Origin: Syntrophomonadaceae bacterium
GTDB lineage: Bacteria; Bacillota; Dethiobacteria; PWVN01
Direction of reading: 5' to 3'
DNA: 14,037 nt
NCBI GenBank assembly: GCA_003561835.1
Contig: PWVN01000270.1
Span: 1-14,037 of the forward strand
The notes beneath the pieces were generated by a model. It saw only the letters and a list, made by a program, of their open reading frames with translations, made no database searches and was not told the DNA's origin. The position numbers and the translations under genes are program-made. Numbering within the stretch: the first letter of the stretch is position 1; every line of letters begins with the position of its first letter. This document shows positions 1-7,461 of the stretch, in pieces.

Positions 1-1194
1 ATTTTCCATCCAGTTCAGGTAGACCTTGGTGAACCGGGCGGGTACGTAGCGGGTCTCCCCCTCCACCACGGCCCGGATGGCCGGCTCCGCCAGGGGTTTC
101 ATCTTCACGAACCACTGCTTGGAGATGAGGGGTTCGATGACGGTGCTGCAGCGCTGGCAGTGGCCCACGGAGTGGCCGTAGTCGTCGATGCCCTTGACCA
201 CCCCCGCCTCCTGCAGGTCCCGCGTCAGAACCTCGCGGGCCTGGTAGCGGTCCAGGCCGGCATACTTCCCCGCCGCCTCCGTCATGGTCCCCTCCGGCGA
301 GATCACCACCACCAGGGGCAGGCCGTGGCGCTGGGCCATGGCAAAATCGTTGGGGTCGTGGGCGGGGGTCACCTTGACGGCCCCGGTGCCGAAGTCCATT
401 TCCACGTAGTCATCGGCAATGATGGGGATCTCCCGGTCCATAACGGGCAGGACCACCGTCTTGCCCACCAGCTTTTTGTACCGTTTGTCCCGGGGGTTGA
501 CGGCCACCGCCGTATCCCCCAGCATGGTCTCCACCCGGGTGGTGGCCACCACGATTTCCCCCGAACCGTCCTTTAAGGGGTACTTCAAATGGGTCAGGGT
601 GCTCTCCTCGTCCTCGTGTTCCACCTCGATGTCGGAAAGGGCCGTATGGCAGCGGGGGCACCAGTTGATGATGTAGTCCCCCCGGTAAATCAACCCCTTT
701 TCATACAGGGTCACAAAGACCTCCCGCACCGCCCGGGAGCATCCCTCGTCCATGGTGAAGCGTTCCCGGGACCAGTCGCAGGAAATCCCCAGCTTTTTCA
801 GCTGGTTGGTGATCCGCCGGTGGTATTCCTCCTTCCAGGACCAGACCCGCTCCAAAAATTTCTCCCTGCCCAGCTGGTGCCGGCTCAACCCTTCCTCCGC
901 CAGGTGCTCCTCCACTTTGATCTGGGTGGCGATGCCGGCATGGTCGGTGCCGGGCATCCACAGAGTGTCGTAGCCCTGCATCCGCTTCCAGCGGATCAGG
1001 ATATCCTGGAGGGTGTTGTCCAGGGCGTGGCCCATGTGCAGGGACCCCGTTACGTTGGGCGGCGGGATGACGATGGTAAAGGTTTCCCGGTCCCGGCGCA
1101 GGGCGGGGCGGAAGTATCCTCCCTCCTCCCAAAAATGGTACCACTTGTCCTCCACCTTCTCCGGTTTGTAGGTTTTCTCCATCTCTTGGCCCAC
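1..1194 (-). CDS. valS: Valyl-tRNA synthetase, N-terminal part (runs off the left edge)
   Basis: Class Ia aminoacyl-tRNA synthetase that charges tRNA-Val in the cytoplasm. The visible 398 residues are the 5' part of a protein usually near 880 residues. The Rossmann fold carries PPPNVTGSLHMGH at about residues 44-56, whose HMGH is the HIGH-type ATP site, followed by PGTDHAGIATQ at about 81-91. A CPRCHTALSD segment leads into the editing domain, where VETMLGDTAVAVNP and HDPNDF are the conserved blocks that clear mischarged threonine. The KMSKS half and the anticodon domain lie outside the window. I chose the GTG at 1194 because a GGGGG core sits 9 bases upstream; the ATG at 1182 is 21 bases from it. 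It lies 82 bases after ysxC, too little room for a complete T-box leader, the usual control of such genes in Firmicutes. Identity is certain; the start is likely. Confidence 0.97.
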   Translation of the reverse strand, partial: MGQEMEKTYKPEKVEDKWYHFWEEGGYFRPALRRDRETFTIVIPPPNVTGSLHMGHALDNTLQDILIRWKRMQGYDTLWMPGTDHAGIATQIKVEEHLAEEGLSRHQLGREKFLERVWSWKEEYHRRITNQLKKLGISCDWSRERFTMDEGCSRAVREVFVTLYEKGLIYRGDYIINWCPRCHTALSDIEVEHEDEESTLTHLKYPLKDGSGEIVVATTRVETMLGDTAVAVNPRDKRYKKLVGKTVVLPVMDREIPIIADDYVEMDFGTGAVKVTPAHDPNDFAMAQRHGLPLVVVISPEGTMTEAAGKYAGLDRYQAREVLTRDLQEAGVVKGIDDYGHSVGHCQRCSTVIEPLISKQWFVKMKPLAEPAIRAVVEGETRYVPARFTKVYLNWMEN

Positions 1195-1210
1195 AGGAAT
1201 TGACCCCCTT

Positions 1211-1241
1211 TTTAAAGAAAGAACTTCTCTTGTGGAAGTCC
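1211..1241 (-). terminator. Weak terminator or attenuator hairpin between ysxC and valS
   Basis: On the minus strand GGACTTC and GAAGTTC form a 7-bp stem with one G-U pair around a 7-base loop, followed by the T-rich tail TTTCTTT. The stem is short and AT-rich, so it may only partly stop transcription from ysxC into valS, or be a processing site. I see no T-box sequence (no AGGGTGGNACCGCG-like element) next to it. The inference of termination is weak. Confidence 0.3.
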
Positions 1242-1276
1242 CGAATTTACCTAATTAAATATATCCTTTTTCCCCT

Positions 1277-1864
1277 TTACCTGTCAAGAAAACCCTGAAT
1301 CTGCCGCCAGAGGGCATCCTTCCCTTCCCCCGAAAGGGCGGAGAAGGGAATCAAGGGCTCATCGGCCCCCAGGTGCAGCGTCCCGGCGATGTCCGCCAGG
1401 GCCTTCCGCCGGCGCCCCCGGGGGACCTTGTCCGCTTTGGTGGCCACCAGGACGGTGGGGTACCCGTGAAACCGCAGCCACTCCAGCATGGTCTCGTCCG
1501 CCGGGGTCGGGTGGTGGCGGATGTCCACCAGCATCACCACCCCCTTCAGGGGGATGCGGCCCGTCAAATATTCCTCGATCATCCGGCGCCACTCGTCCCG
1601 GACGCTGTCGGGGACCCGGGAGTACCCGTAGCCGGGCAGGTCCACCAGATAAAAGGCATTGTTGATTTCAAAAAAATTGATGAGCCGGGTCTTTCCGGGG
1701 GTGGAGCTGACCTGGACCAATTTCTTGCGGTTCAGTATCCTGTTGATGAGGGAGGATTTCCCCACGTTGGAGCGCCCCAAAAAGGCCACCTCGGGGCGTT
1801 CCTCCGGGGGGTACTGCTCCTTCCTGACAGCCCCCTGAAGGTAACGGGCCGTATGCACCTTCAT
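1277..1864 (-). CDS. ysxC: Ribosome biogenesis GTP-binding protein YsxC/EngB
   Basis: Small TrmE-Era-EngA-type GTPase of 195 residues, the usual length of the family; in B. subtilis YsxC is essential and acts late in 50S subunit assembly. All GTPase motifs are visible: G1 GRSNVGKS at 30-37, the switch I region with SSTPGKTR at 53-60, G3 DLPGYG at 75-80, G4 TKAD at 142-145 and G5 SAL at 175-177. The ATG overlaps the lon stop as ATGA, and a GGAGGAG site inside the lon end sits 8 bases upstream, so translation is probably coupled to lon. The lon-ysxC pair is a conserved order in Bacilli and Clostridia. No oddities in length or motifs. Confidence 0.97.
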   Translation of the reverse strand: MKVHTARYLQGAVRKEQYPPEERPEVAFLGRSNVGKSSLINRILNRKKLVQVSSTPGKTRLINFFEINNAFYLVDLPGYGYSRVPDSVRDEWRRMIEEYLTGRIPLKGVVMLVDIRHHPTPADETMLEWLRFHGYPTVLVATKADKVPRGRRRKALADIAGTLHLGADEPLIPFSALSGEGKDALWRQIQGFLDR

Positions 1865-4176
1865 TTGGCCTTCTCCTCCAGGGCCTCCCTGAGGACCTGG
1901 TCCATCTGGTCCACGAAGATGATTTCAATGCGGCGGCGGACATTGGCGGGGATCTCCGTGGTGTCCTTCTTGTTGTCCAGGGGCATGAGGATCTTCTTGA
2001 TGCCCGCCCGGTGGGCCGCCAGCACCTTCTCCTTGATGCCCCCCACGGGCAGGACCCTGCCCCGCAGGGTGATTTCTCCCGTCATGGCCACATCCTTCCG
2101 CACCGGCCGTTCCGACAGGGCGGAGACCAGGGCGGCGGCCATGGTGATGCCGGCCGAGGGCCCGTCCTTGGGGATGGCCCCCTCGGGGATGTGGATGTGA
2201 ATATCCTTCTCCTCGTGAAAATCCTGGCTCAGGTTGAAAGCCTCGGCCCGGGAGCGGATGTAGCTGAAGGCCGCCTGGGCCGATTCCTGCATGACATCTC
2301 CCAGTTTCCCCGTCAGGGTCAACCGGCCCTTCCCCTTCATCAGGGTCACCTCGATGGCCAGGGTATCCCCGCCGCTTTCCGTCCAGGCCAGCCCTGTGGC
2401 CACCCCCACCTCGCTTTCCTTCTCCGCCTGGCCGAAGCGGAAGCGGGGGATGCCGATGAATTTGTCCAGGTTCTGCACCGTCACCCGGGTCCGGTTGTCC
2501 CGGTCTTTGGCCGTGGCCCGGGCCGTCTTGCGGCAGATGGCGGCGATCTGGCGCTCCAGGTTCCGCACCCCCGCCTCCCGGGTGTGCTGGCGGATGATGC
2601 GCCGCAGGGTAGCCTCCGAAACCACCAGGTTCTCGGGACTCAGGCCGTTTTCCTTCACCTGTTTGGGCAGGAGAAACATCTCGGCGATCTTCACCTTCTC
2701 CTCTTCCGTGTAGCCGGGGAGGTAGATGGTCTCCATCCGGTCCAGCAGGGGCTGGGGGATGTTGTAGATGGAATTGGCGGTGGTGACGAACATGACGTTG
2801 GACAGGTCAAAGGCACACTCGATGTAGTGGTCGCTGAAGGTGTTGTTCTGCTCGGGGTCCAGGACCTCCAGGAGGGCCGCCGAGGGGTCCCCCCGAAAAT
2901 CGGTGGACATCTTGTCAATTTCATCCAACAAAAATACAGGGTTTTTCGACTTGGCCTGACGCATTCCCTGGATAATCCTTCCGGGGAGGGCTCCCACGTA
3001 GGTGCGCCGGTGCCCCCTTATTTCCGCCTCGTCCCGCACCCCGCCCAGGGACATGCGGATGAACTTCCGCTCCAGGGCCCGGGCGATGGACTTGGCCAGG
3101 GATGTCTTCCCCACCCCGGGAGGCCCGATCAGGCAGAGGATGGGCCCCTTGATCTTGTCGGCCAGCTGCCGCACGGCCAGGTACTCGATGATGCGCTCCT
3201 TCACCTTCTTCAGGCCGTAGTGGTCCTCCTCCAGGATCTGCTCCGCCACATCCAGGTCCAGCCGGTCTTCCGTCTGGACCTCCCAGGGGAGGGCCAGCAG
3301 CCAGTCCAGGTAGTTGCGGATGACCACGCTCTCCGCCGCGGCGGGAGGCATCTTCTCCAGGCGGTCCACCTCTTTCAAGGCCTTTTCTTCCACTTCCTCC
3401 GGCAGCTTCACTTCCGCGATTTTTTCCCGGTACTCGTCGGCCTCGGCCATCCGCTCGTCCTTTTCCCCCAGTTCCTTCTGGATGGCCTTCATCTGCTCCC
3501 GCAGGTAATATTCCTTCTGGGTCTTCTCCATCTGCTTGCGGACCCGCAGGTTGATCTTCCGCTCGATCTCCAGGATTTCCATCTCCCGGCTGAGGATGCC
3601 GGAGAGCTTCTCCAGGCGCTCCTTGAAGGTGTCCGCCTCCAGGATCTCCTGCTTCTGGGAAACCTTCAGGACCAGGTGGGAAGAGATGACATCGGCCAGG
3701 CGGCCGGGCTCCTCGATGGAGGAGACGGTCACCAGGGTTTCCGGGGGGATCTTCTTGCTGAGCTTGATGTACTGCTCAAACTGGAAGAGGACGCTGCGCA
3801 TCAGGGCCTCCACTTCCGAATTCTTCTCCACCTCTTCCGGTACTTCCTGGATTTCCACCCGGAAGAAGGGCTCCAGGTTGACAAACCGGGCGATGCGCGC
3901 CCGGTACAGGCCCTCCACCAGGACCCGGATGGTGCCGCCGGGAAGCTTCAGCATCTGTTTGACCTGGGCGATGGTCCCCACGGTGTAGATATCCCCGGGC
4001 TTGGGATCGTCTATCCGGGCCTCTTTTTGGGCAACCAGAAGAATCTTGTTATCCTTGATCATGGCCTCTTCCAGGGCTTTTACCGACGGTTCCCGGCCCA
4101 CATCCAGATGAATGACCATATTGGGGAACACAAGAACGCCTCGCAAAGGCAGTAAGGGCATGATTTTATGGGACAC
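1861..4176 (-). CDS. lon: ATP-dependent protease Lon (LonA)
   Basis: Cytoplasmic homohexameric AAA+ protease that degrades misfolded and certain regulatory proteins. With the chosen start it has 771 residues, the usual length. It has an N-terminal LON substrate domain (PLLPLRGVLVFPNMVIHLDVG), a coiled helical region at about 190-280, an AAA+ module with Walker A GPPGVGKT at 351-358 and Walker B FLLDEID at 415-421, and the protease domain with the Ser-Lys dyad: Ser674 in PKDGPSAG and Lys717 in GGIKEK. The ATG at 4194 has no ribosome site in front of it, whereas GGAGGTGAG lies just after that ATG and 8 bases before a GTG at 4176 that starts MSHKIMPLLPL, so I take the GTG. It is transcribed from its own promoter (4221-4249), perhaps also by read-through from lonB, and overlaps ysxC by 4 bases. 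Identity is certain. Confidence 0.97.
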   Translation of the reverse strand: MSHKIMPLLPLRGVLVFPNMVIHLDVGREPSVKALEEAMIKDNKILLVAQKEARIDDPKPGDIYTVGTIAQVKQMLKLPGGTIRVLVEGLYRARIARFVNLEPFFRVEIQEVPEEVEKNSEVEALMRSVLFQFEQYIKLSKKIPPETLVTVSSIEEPGRLADVISSHLVLKVSQKQEILEADTFKERLEKLSGILSREMEILEIERKINLRVRKQMEKTQKEYYLREQMKAIQKELGEKDERMAEADEYREKIAEVKLPEEVEEKALKEVDRLEKMPPAAAESVVIRNYLDWLLALPWEVQTEDRLDLDVAEQILEEDHYGLKKVKERIIEYLAVRQLADKIKGPILCLIGPPGVGKTSLAKSIARALERKFIRMSLGGVRDEAEIRGHRRTYVGALPGRIIQGMRQAKSKNPVFLLDEIDKMSTDFRGDPSAALLEVLDPEQNNTFSDHYIECAFDLSNVMFVTTANSIYNIPQPLLDRMETIYLPGYTEEEKVKIAEMFLLPKQVKENGLSPENLVVSEATLRRIIRQHTREAGVRNLERQIAAICRKTARATAKDRDNRTRVTVQNLDKFIGIPRFRFGQAEKESEVGVATGLAWTESGGDTLAIEVTLMKGKGRLTLTGKLGDVMQESAQAAFSYIRSRAEAFNLSQDFHEEKDIHIHIPEGAIPKDGPSAGITMAAALVSALSERPVRKDVAMTGEITLRGRVLPVGGIKEKVLAAHRAGIKKILMPLDNKKDTTEIPANVRRRIEIIFVDQMDQVLREALEEKAK

Positions 4177-4211
4177 ACAGCTCACCTCCGTCATATGTGC
4201 AAAGCAAAGCG

Positions 4212-4226
4212 TACACTACTAGTGTA
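4212..4226. promoter_or_regulatory. Perfect palindrome over the lon -10 region, likely operator
   Basis: TACACTA-C-TAGTGTA is a perfect inverted repeat with 7-base arms around one base. It covers the proposed -10 hexamer and start point of lon, the position where a dimeric repressor would block RNA polymerase. It does not match CIRCE (HrcA), CtsR, LexA or CopY sites as I know them; a GntR/YtrA-type or MarR-type regulator is possible but unproven. Confidence 0.45.
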
Positions 4227-4249
4227 GCATACCTTTGCCCATCTGTCAG
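4221..4249 (-). promoter_or_regulatory. Candidate sigma-A promoter of lon
   Basis: On the minus strand CTGACA (5 of 6 to TTGACA) and TACACT (4 of 6 to TATAAT) are 17 bases apart, with the -35 at 4249-4244 and the -10 at 4226-4221. The predicted start near 4214 leaves about 38 bases to the GTG of lon. An alternative pairing, TTGACT at 4256-4251 with TATGCT at 4231-4226, has a long 19-base spacer. I see neither a CIRCE element nor a CtsR heptad repeat here. Confidence 0.5.
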
Positions 4250-4266
4250 GAGTCAACTTTGGTTTC

Positions 4267-5946
4267 TCAGCAGGGGGCCGCCGTCAGGACCCGGGCCTCC
4301 TGTTCCTTGACCCGGGGGCTCTCGGGCTTTTTCTGTTCCAGGGCTTTATCCAGCACTTCCTGGAGGGTGTCCACGGGGATGACCTGAAGGTCTTCATAGG
4401 TGCCGAAGATCTGCTGCCAGTTGTCCCGGGGGATGATGACCTTCTTGGCCCCCGCCTGGCGGGCCGCCTCGATCTTGACGGGCACGCCCCCCACGGGCCG
4501 TACAAAGCCCCGGATGGAGATCTCCCCCGTCATGGCCACCGTGTTGTCCACGCTGGTGTCCGTCAGGGAGGAATAGATGGCCGTAGCAATGCTGACCCCG
4601 GCGGAGGGGCCGTCGATGGGGACTCCCCCCGGGAAGTTGATATGGATGTGATAATCCCGGCAGCAAAAATCCATGTGCTTGTTTAAAACCGTCAGGACAT
4701 TCTCCACCGAGCCCTTGGCCAGGCCCTTGCGCCGGATGGTCCGCTGGGCGTTCCCCATCTCCTCCTCTTCCACGATCCCCGTGATGGTGATCTGCCCCTG
4801 GCCCTTGTCCGCCTTGTAGGTGGAAACTTCAATATCGATCAAGGTTCCCATGTTGGGGCCGTAAACGGCCAGGCCGTTCACAAAGCCCACCTGGGGTTTT
4901 TCCGGGACCTTCTTCTCCGGCCGGGGGGTGATCTGGCTGCTGCTGACCACCCACTCCACTTCTTCCTCCCGCAGCTCCCGGCGGCCATCCCCCAGGGCCA
5001 CTCCCGCCGCCAGCTGCACGATGTTCACAGCCTCCCGGCCGTTGGTGGCATACTTCTTGATGACCTCGATGGCACCGTCGCAGGCGGTGAAATTGATTTT
5101 TTGGACGGCATTTCGGGCGATGACTCCGATCTCCTCCGGAAGCAGGCCCCGGAAGTAGATTTCCAGGCAGCGGGACCGAAGGGCGGGGCAGATGCTGTCG
5201 GGCAGACAGGTGGTGGCCCCGATCAGGCGGAAATCCGCCGGCAGTCCCCGCTGGAACATCTCGTGGATGTGCTGGGGCACATTCTGGTCCTCCGGGTTGT
5301 AATAAGAGCTCTCCAGAATCACCTTCCGGTCCTCCAGGACCTTCAGGAGTTTGTTCATCTGAATGGGGTGAAGCTCCCCGATCTCGTCGATGAAGAGGAT
5401 GCCCCCGTGGGCCTTGGTTACCGCCCCCATCTTGGGCTGGGGGACCCCCGACATACCCAGGGGCCCTGCCCCTTGGTAGATGGGGTCATGGACGGTGCCG
5501 ATCAAGGGGTCGGCGATGCCCCGCTCGTCGAAGCGGGCGGTGGTGGCATCCAGTTCGATGAACTTGGCGTCTTCCTTGAAAGGGGACTCCTGATTCTTCT
5601 TCGCCTCTTCCAGGACCAAGCGGGCCGCCGCCGTTTTACCGATGCCCGGAGGTCCGTAGACGATGACGTGCTGGGGGTTGGGACTGCACAGGGCCGCCCG
5701 CAGGGATTTCTGGCCGTCCTCCTGGCCGATGATCTCCTTGAAGGTGGCGGGCCGGGTCTTCTCCGAGAGGGGGACCGTCAGGGAAATGGAGCGCAGCTTT
5801 TCCAGCTGCTCCATCTCCCGCCTTGATTCTTTATTCACGGCCACCTTGTTGGTCTGCTGGGAACGCAGCAGATTCCAGAAGTACAGGCCGATGACGATCA
5901 CAAAAAAAATCTGGATGAAGCCAACCACCCCTGTTGCACCGAACAA
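4267..5946 (-). CDS. lonB: Membrane-anchored ATP-dependent protease LonB
   Basis: Second Lon-type protease, of the kind found in endospore formers; in B. subtilis LonB is made in the forespore. The 559 residues compare with 552 in B. subtilis. One transmembrane helix at about 7-27 (VVGFIQ...FWNLL) replaces the large N domain of LonA. The AAA+ part has Walker A GPPGIGKT at 98-105 and Walker B ILFIDEI at 183-189. The protease domain has Ser448 in PIDGPSAG and Lys491 in GGVPVK, with the 43-residue spacing of the Lon dyad, so it should be active. I chose the TTG at 5946 because AGGGAGG lies 7 bases upstream and the product then begins directly before the membrane helix, as in B. subtilis; the open frame continues to 6138, but that part is low-complexity and covers the promoter. 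It stands alone between the clpX terminator and the lon promoter. Confidence 0.94.
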   Translation of the reverse strand: MFGATGVVGFIQIFFVIVIGLYFWNLLRSQQTNKVAVNKESRREMEQLEKLRSISLTVPLSEKTRPATFKEIIGQEDGQKSLRAALCSPNPQHVIVYGPPGIGKTAAARLVLEEAKKNQESPFKEDAKFIELDATTARFDERGIADPLIGTVHDPIYQGAGPLGMSGVPQPKMGAVTKAHGGILFIDEIGELHPIQMNKLLKVLEDRKVILESSYYNPEDQNVPQHIHEMFQRGLPADFRLIGATTCLPDSICPALRSRCLEIYFRGLLPEEIGVIARNAVQKINFTACDGAIEVIKKYATNGREAVNIVQLAAGVALGDGRRELREEEVEWVVSSSQITPRPEKKVPEKPQVGFVNGLAVYGPNMGTLIDIEVSTYKADKGQGQITITGIVEEEEMGNAQRTIRRKGLAKGSVENVLTVLNKHMDFCCRDYHIHINFPGGVPIDGPSAGVSIATAIYSSLTDTSVDNTVAMTGEISIRGFVRPVGGVPVKIEAARQAGAKKVIIPRDNWQQIFGTYEDLQVIPVDTLQEVLDKALEQKKPESPRVKEQEARVLTAAPC

Positions 5947-5962
5947 ACCAGTTCCTCCCTTC

Positions 5963-5982
5963 GGGCCGGAATTCCCGGGCCC
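5963..5982 (-). promoter_or_regulatory. Hairpin in the lonB leader next to the ribosome binding site
   Basis: On the minus strand GGGCC pairs with GGCCC, with a one-base bulge and two further G-C pairs around the loop GAATT. It ends three bases before the AGGGAGG site and begins about five bases after the predicted transcription start. It could stabilise the mRNA 5' end or tune translation from the TTG start. Only the pairing is seen; the role is a guess. Confidence 0.3.
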
Positions 5983-5993
5983 TTCTTTGCCCT

Positions 5994-6023
5994 TAGTATG
6001 TCCTGGCCCCGGGGCAAATATCC
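5994..6023 (-). promoter_or_regulatory. Forespore-type (sigma-F/sigma-G) promoter of lonB
   Basis: On the minus strand GGACATACTA at 6003-5994 fits the sigma-F -10 consensus GGNNANAHTR at every defined position, and its CATACTA also fits the sigma-G -10 CATNMTA. Exactly 15 bases upstream is GGATA at 6023-6019, four of five to the sigma-F -35 GYATA; read as sigma-G the spacer is 18. The predicted start near 5987 gives a leader of about 40 bases. B. subtilis lonB is known to be transcribed by sigma-F in the forespore, so position and gene agree with the motif. Confidence 0.65.
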
Positions 6024-6139
6024 CGGGAAGCAGGGAGAAACAGGCAAATGGGCGGGATAAATTCCGGCCCCCGGGAGGCGGCCGGCCGTCCCTGGCAGAG
6101 CAGGTGCAGGTGCCCGCCAGCCAGGCCGGGCATCCCACG

Positions 6140-6163
6140 AAAAAAGGCAGCCCGCAGGCTGCC
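6140..6163 (-). terminator. Rho-independent terminator after clpX
   Basis: On the minus strand GGCAGCC and GGCTGCC form a perfect 7-bp GC-rich stem around TGCG, directly followed by TTTTTT. It lies 15 bases beyond the clpX stop and closes the tig-clpP-clpX unit before the separate lonB promoter. Confidence 0.9.
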
Positions 6164-6178
6164 CTTTCAGCGTTCTAT

Positions 6179-7438
6179 TTAAGCGGATTCTTCCTTCTTC
6201 TTGCGCTTTTCCGCCGTGACCAGTATGGGGTTCTCCTTGTTCTGGATGACGTCCCGGGTGATGATACACTTTTCGATGCTCTCCCGGGAAGGCAGTTCAT
6301 ACATGACCTCCAGGAGGATCTTCTCCAGGATGGCCCGCAGCCCCCGGGCCCCCGTGTTCCGTATGATGGCCAGGTCGGCAATGGTCTCCAGGGTGCCCTC
6401 CTTGAACTCCAGGGAGACCCCGTCCAACTCAAAGAGCTTGTGGTACTGCTTGATGAGGGCATTCCGGGGTTCCGTCAGGATGGCCACCAGGGCCGCCTTA
6501 TCCAGGGCATCCAGGGTGGCGATGACAGGGATCCGGCCCACGAATTCCGGGATAAGGCCGTATTTCAGCAGGTCCTGGGGCAGCACCTTTTTCAGGATTT
6601 CCCCCACGCCCCCGTCCTTCCGGCTGGAGACCTCGGCCCCGAAACCGATCCCCTTCTTCCCCGTCCGGTGCTGGATGATCTTCTCCAGCCCGTCAAAGGC
6701 CCCGCCGCAGATGAAGAGGATATTGGTGGTATCGATCTGCATGAATTCCTGGTGGGGGTGCTTGCGGCCCCCCTGGGGCGGGACGCTGGCCACGGTGCCC
6801 TCGAGGATCTTCAAGAGGGCCTGCTGGACCCCCTCCCCGGAAACGTCCCGGGTGATGGAGGGGTTATCCGTCTTGCGGGCAATCTTGTCGATCTCGTCGA
6901 TATAGATGATGCCCTTCTCCGCCTTCTCCAGGTCGTAGTCGGCAGCCTGGATCAGCTTCAAAAGGATGTTTTCCACGTCTTCTCCCACATAGCCCGCCTC
7001 CGTCAGGGATGTGGCATCGGCGATGGCGAAGGGCACATTGAGGATCCGGGCCAGGGTCTGGGCCAGGAGGGTCTTGCCCACCCCGGTGGGCCCGACTAAC
7101 ACGATGTTGCTCTTCTGGATCTCCACGTCCTCCATCTTGAGTTCAGCATTGATCCGCTTGTAATGGTTGTAGACGGCCACGGCCAGGGTTTTCTTGGCAT
7201 CTTCCTGGCTGATGACGTACTGGTCCAGGATGGTTTTGATCTCCACGGGCTTGGGCAGTTCCATGAGGTCCAGGTCCAGGTCCTCGTTCAGCTCTTCCTC
7301 GATAATCTCGTTGCAGAGTTCGATGCATTCATCACAGATATAGACTCCCGGGCCTGCCACCAGTTTGCGGACCTGCTCCTGGGTCTTGCCGCAGAAGGAG
7401 CATTTCAGCTGGCCCTTTTCGTCGTTAAATTTAAACAT
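6179..7438 (-). CDS. clpX: ATP-dependent Clp protease ATP-binding subunit ClpX
   Basis: AAA+ unfoldase that recognises, unfolds and feeds proteins, including ssrA-tagged ones, into ClpP. The 419 residues match the family. The N-terminal zinc-binding domain has Cys13, Cys16, Cys35 and Cys38 (CSFC and CDEC). Next come Walker A GPTGVGKT at 116-123, the pore loop GYVGEDV at 149-155, Walker B IIYIDEID at 177-184, the second pore loop with GGRKHPHQEF near 223-232 and IGF at 264-266, the ClpP-docking tripeptide. The sensor-2 GARGLR is present near the C terminus. The ATG has a GGGAGGTGA site at good spacing, 23 bases after clpP, so the two are co-transcribed and followed by the strong terminator. 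Nothing unusual. Confidence 0.98.
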   Translation of the reverse strand: MFKFNDEKGQLKCSFCGKTQEQVRKLVAGPGVYICDECIELCNEIIEEELNEDLDLDLMELPKPVEIKTILDQYVISQEDAKKTLAVAVYNHYKRINAELKMEDVEIQKSNIVLVGPTGVGKTLLAQTLARILNVPFAIADATSLTEAGYVGEDVENILLKLIQAADYDLEKAEKGIIYIDEIDKIARKTDNPSITRDVSGEGVQQALLKILEGTVASVPPQGGRKHPHQEFMQIDTTNILFICGGAFDGLEKIIQHRTGKKGIGFGAEVSSRKDGGVGEILKKVLPQDLLKYGLIPEFVGRIPVIATLDALDKAALVAILTEPRNALIKQYHKLFELDGVSLEFKEGTLETIADLAIIRNTGARGLRAILEKILLEVMYELPSRESIEKCIITRDVIQNKENPILVTAEKRKKKEESA

Positions 7439-7461
7439 GCTCTTTCACCTCCCTAGCAGGA

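Noticed and set aside
1195..1276. T-box riboswitch for valS
   Set aside because: The spacer is too short and lacks the conserved T-box sequence.
2011..4155. Long plus-strand open frame antisense to lon (714 codons)
   Set aside because: It is the complement of a clear lon gene in GC-rich DNA; its product is full of His, Gly, Gln and Leu in shadow-type composition and has no recognisable domain.
4177..4194. ATG start of lon six codons upstream of the chosen GTG
   Set aside because: No Shine-Dalgarno in front of it, while GGAGGTGAG lies inside this stretch, correctly spaced for the GTG.
5947..6138. N-terminal extension of LonB to the upstream ATG (64 more residues)
   Set aside because: It would cover the forespore promoter and leader, has no ribosome site at the ATG, and known LonB proteins start directly before the membrane helix.
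6019..6178. Further gene or RNA between clpX and lonB
   Set aside because: Apart from the terminator and the -35 element this stretch is GC-rich without a start signal or stable extra structure.
5663..7099. Long plus-strand open frame antisense to lonB and clpX (478 codons)
   Set aside because: It runs across two well-supported minus-strand genes and the terminator between them; composition is that of a shadow frame.
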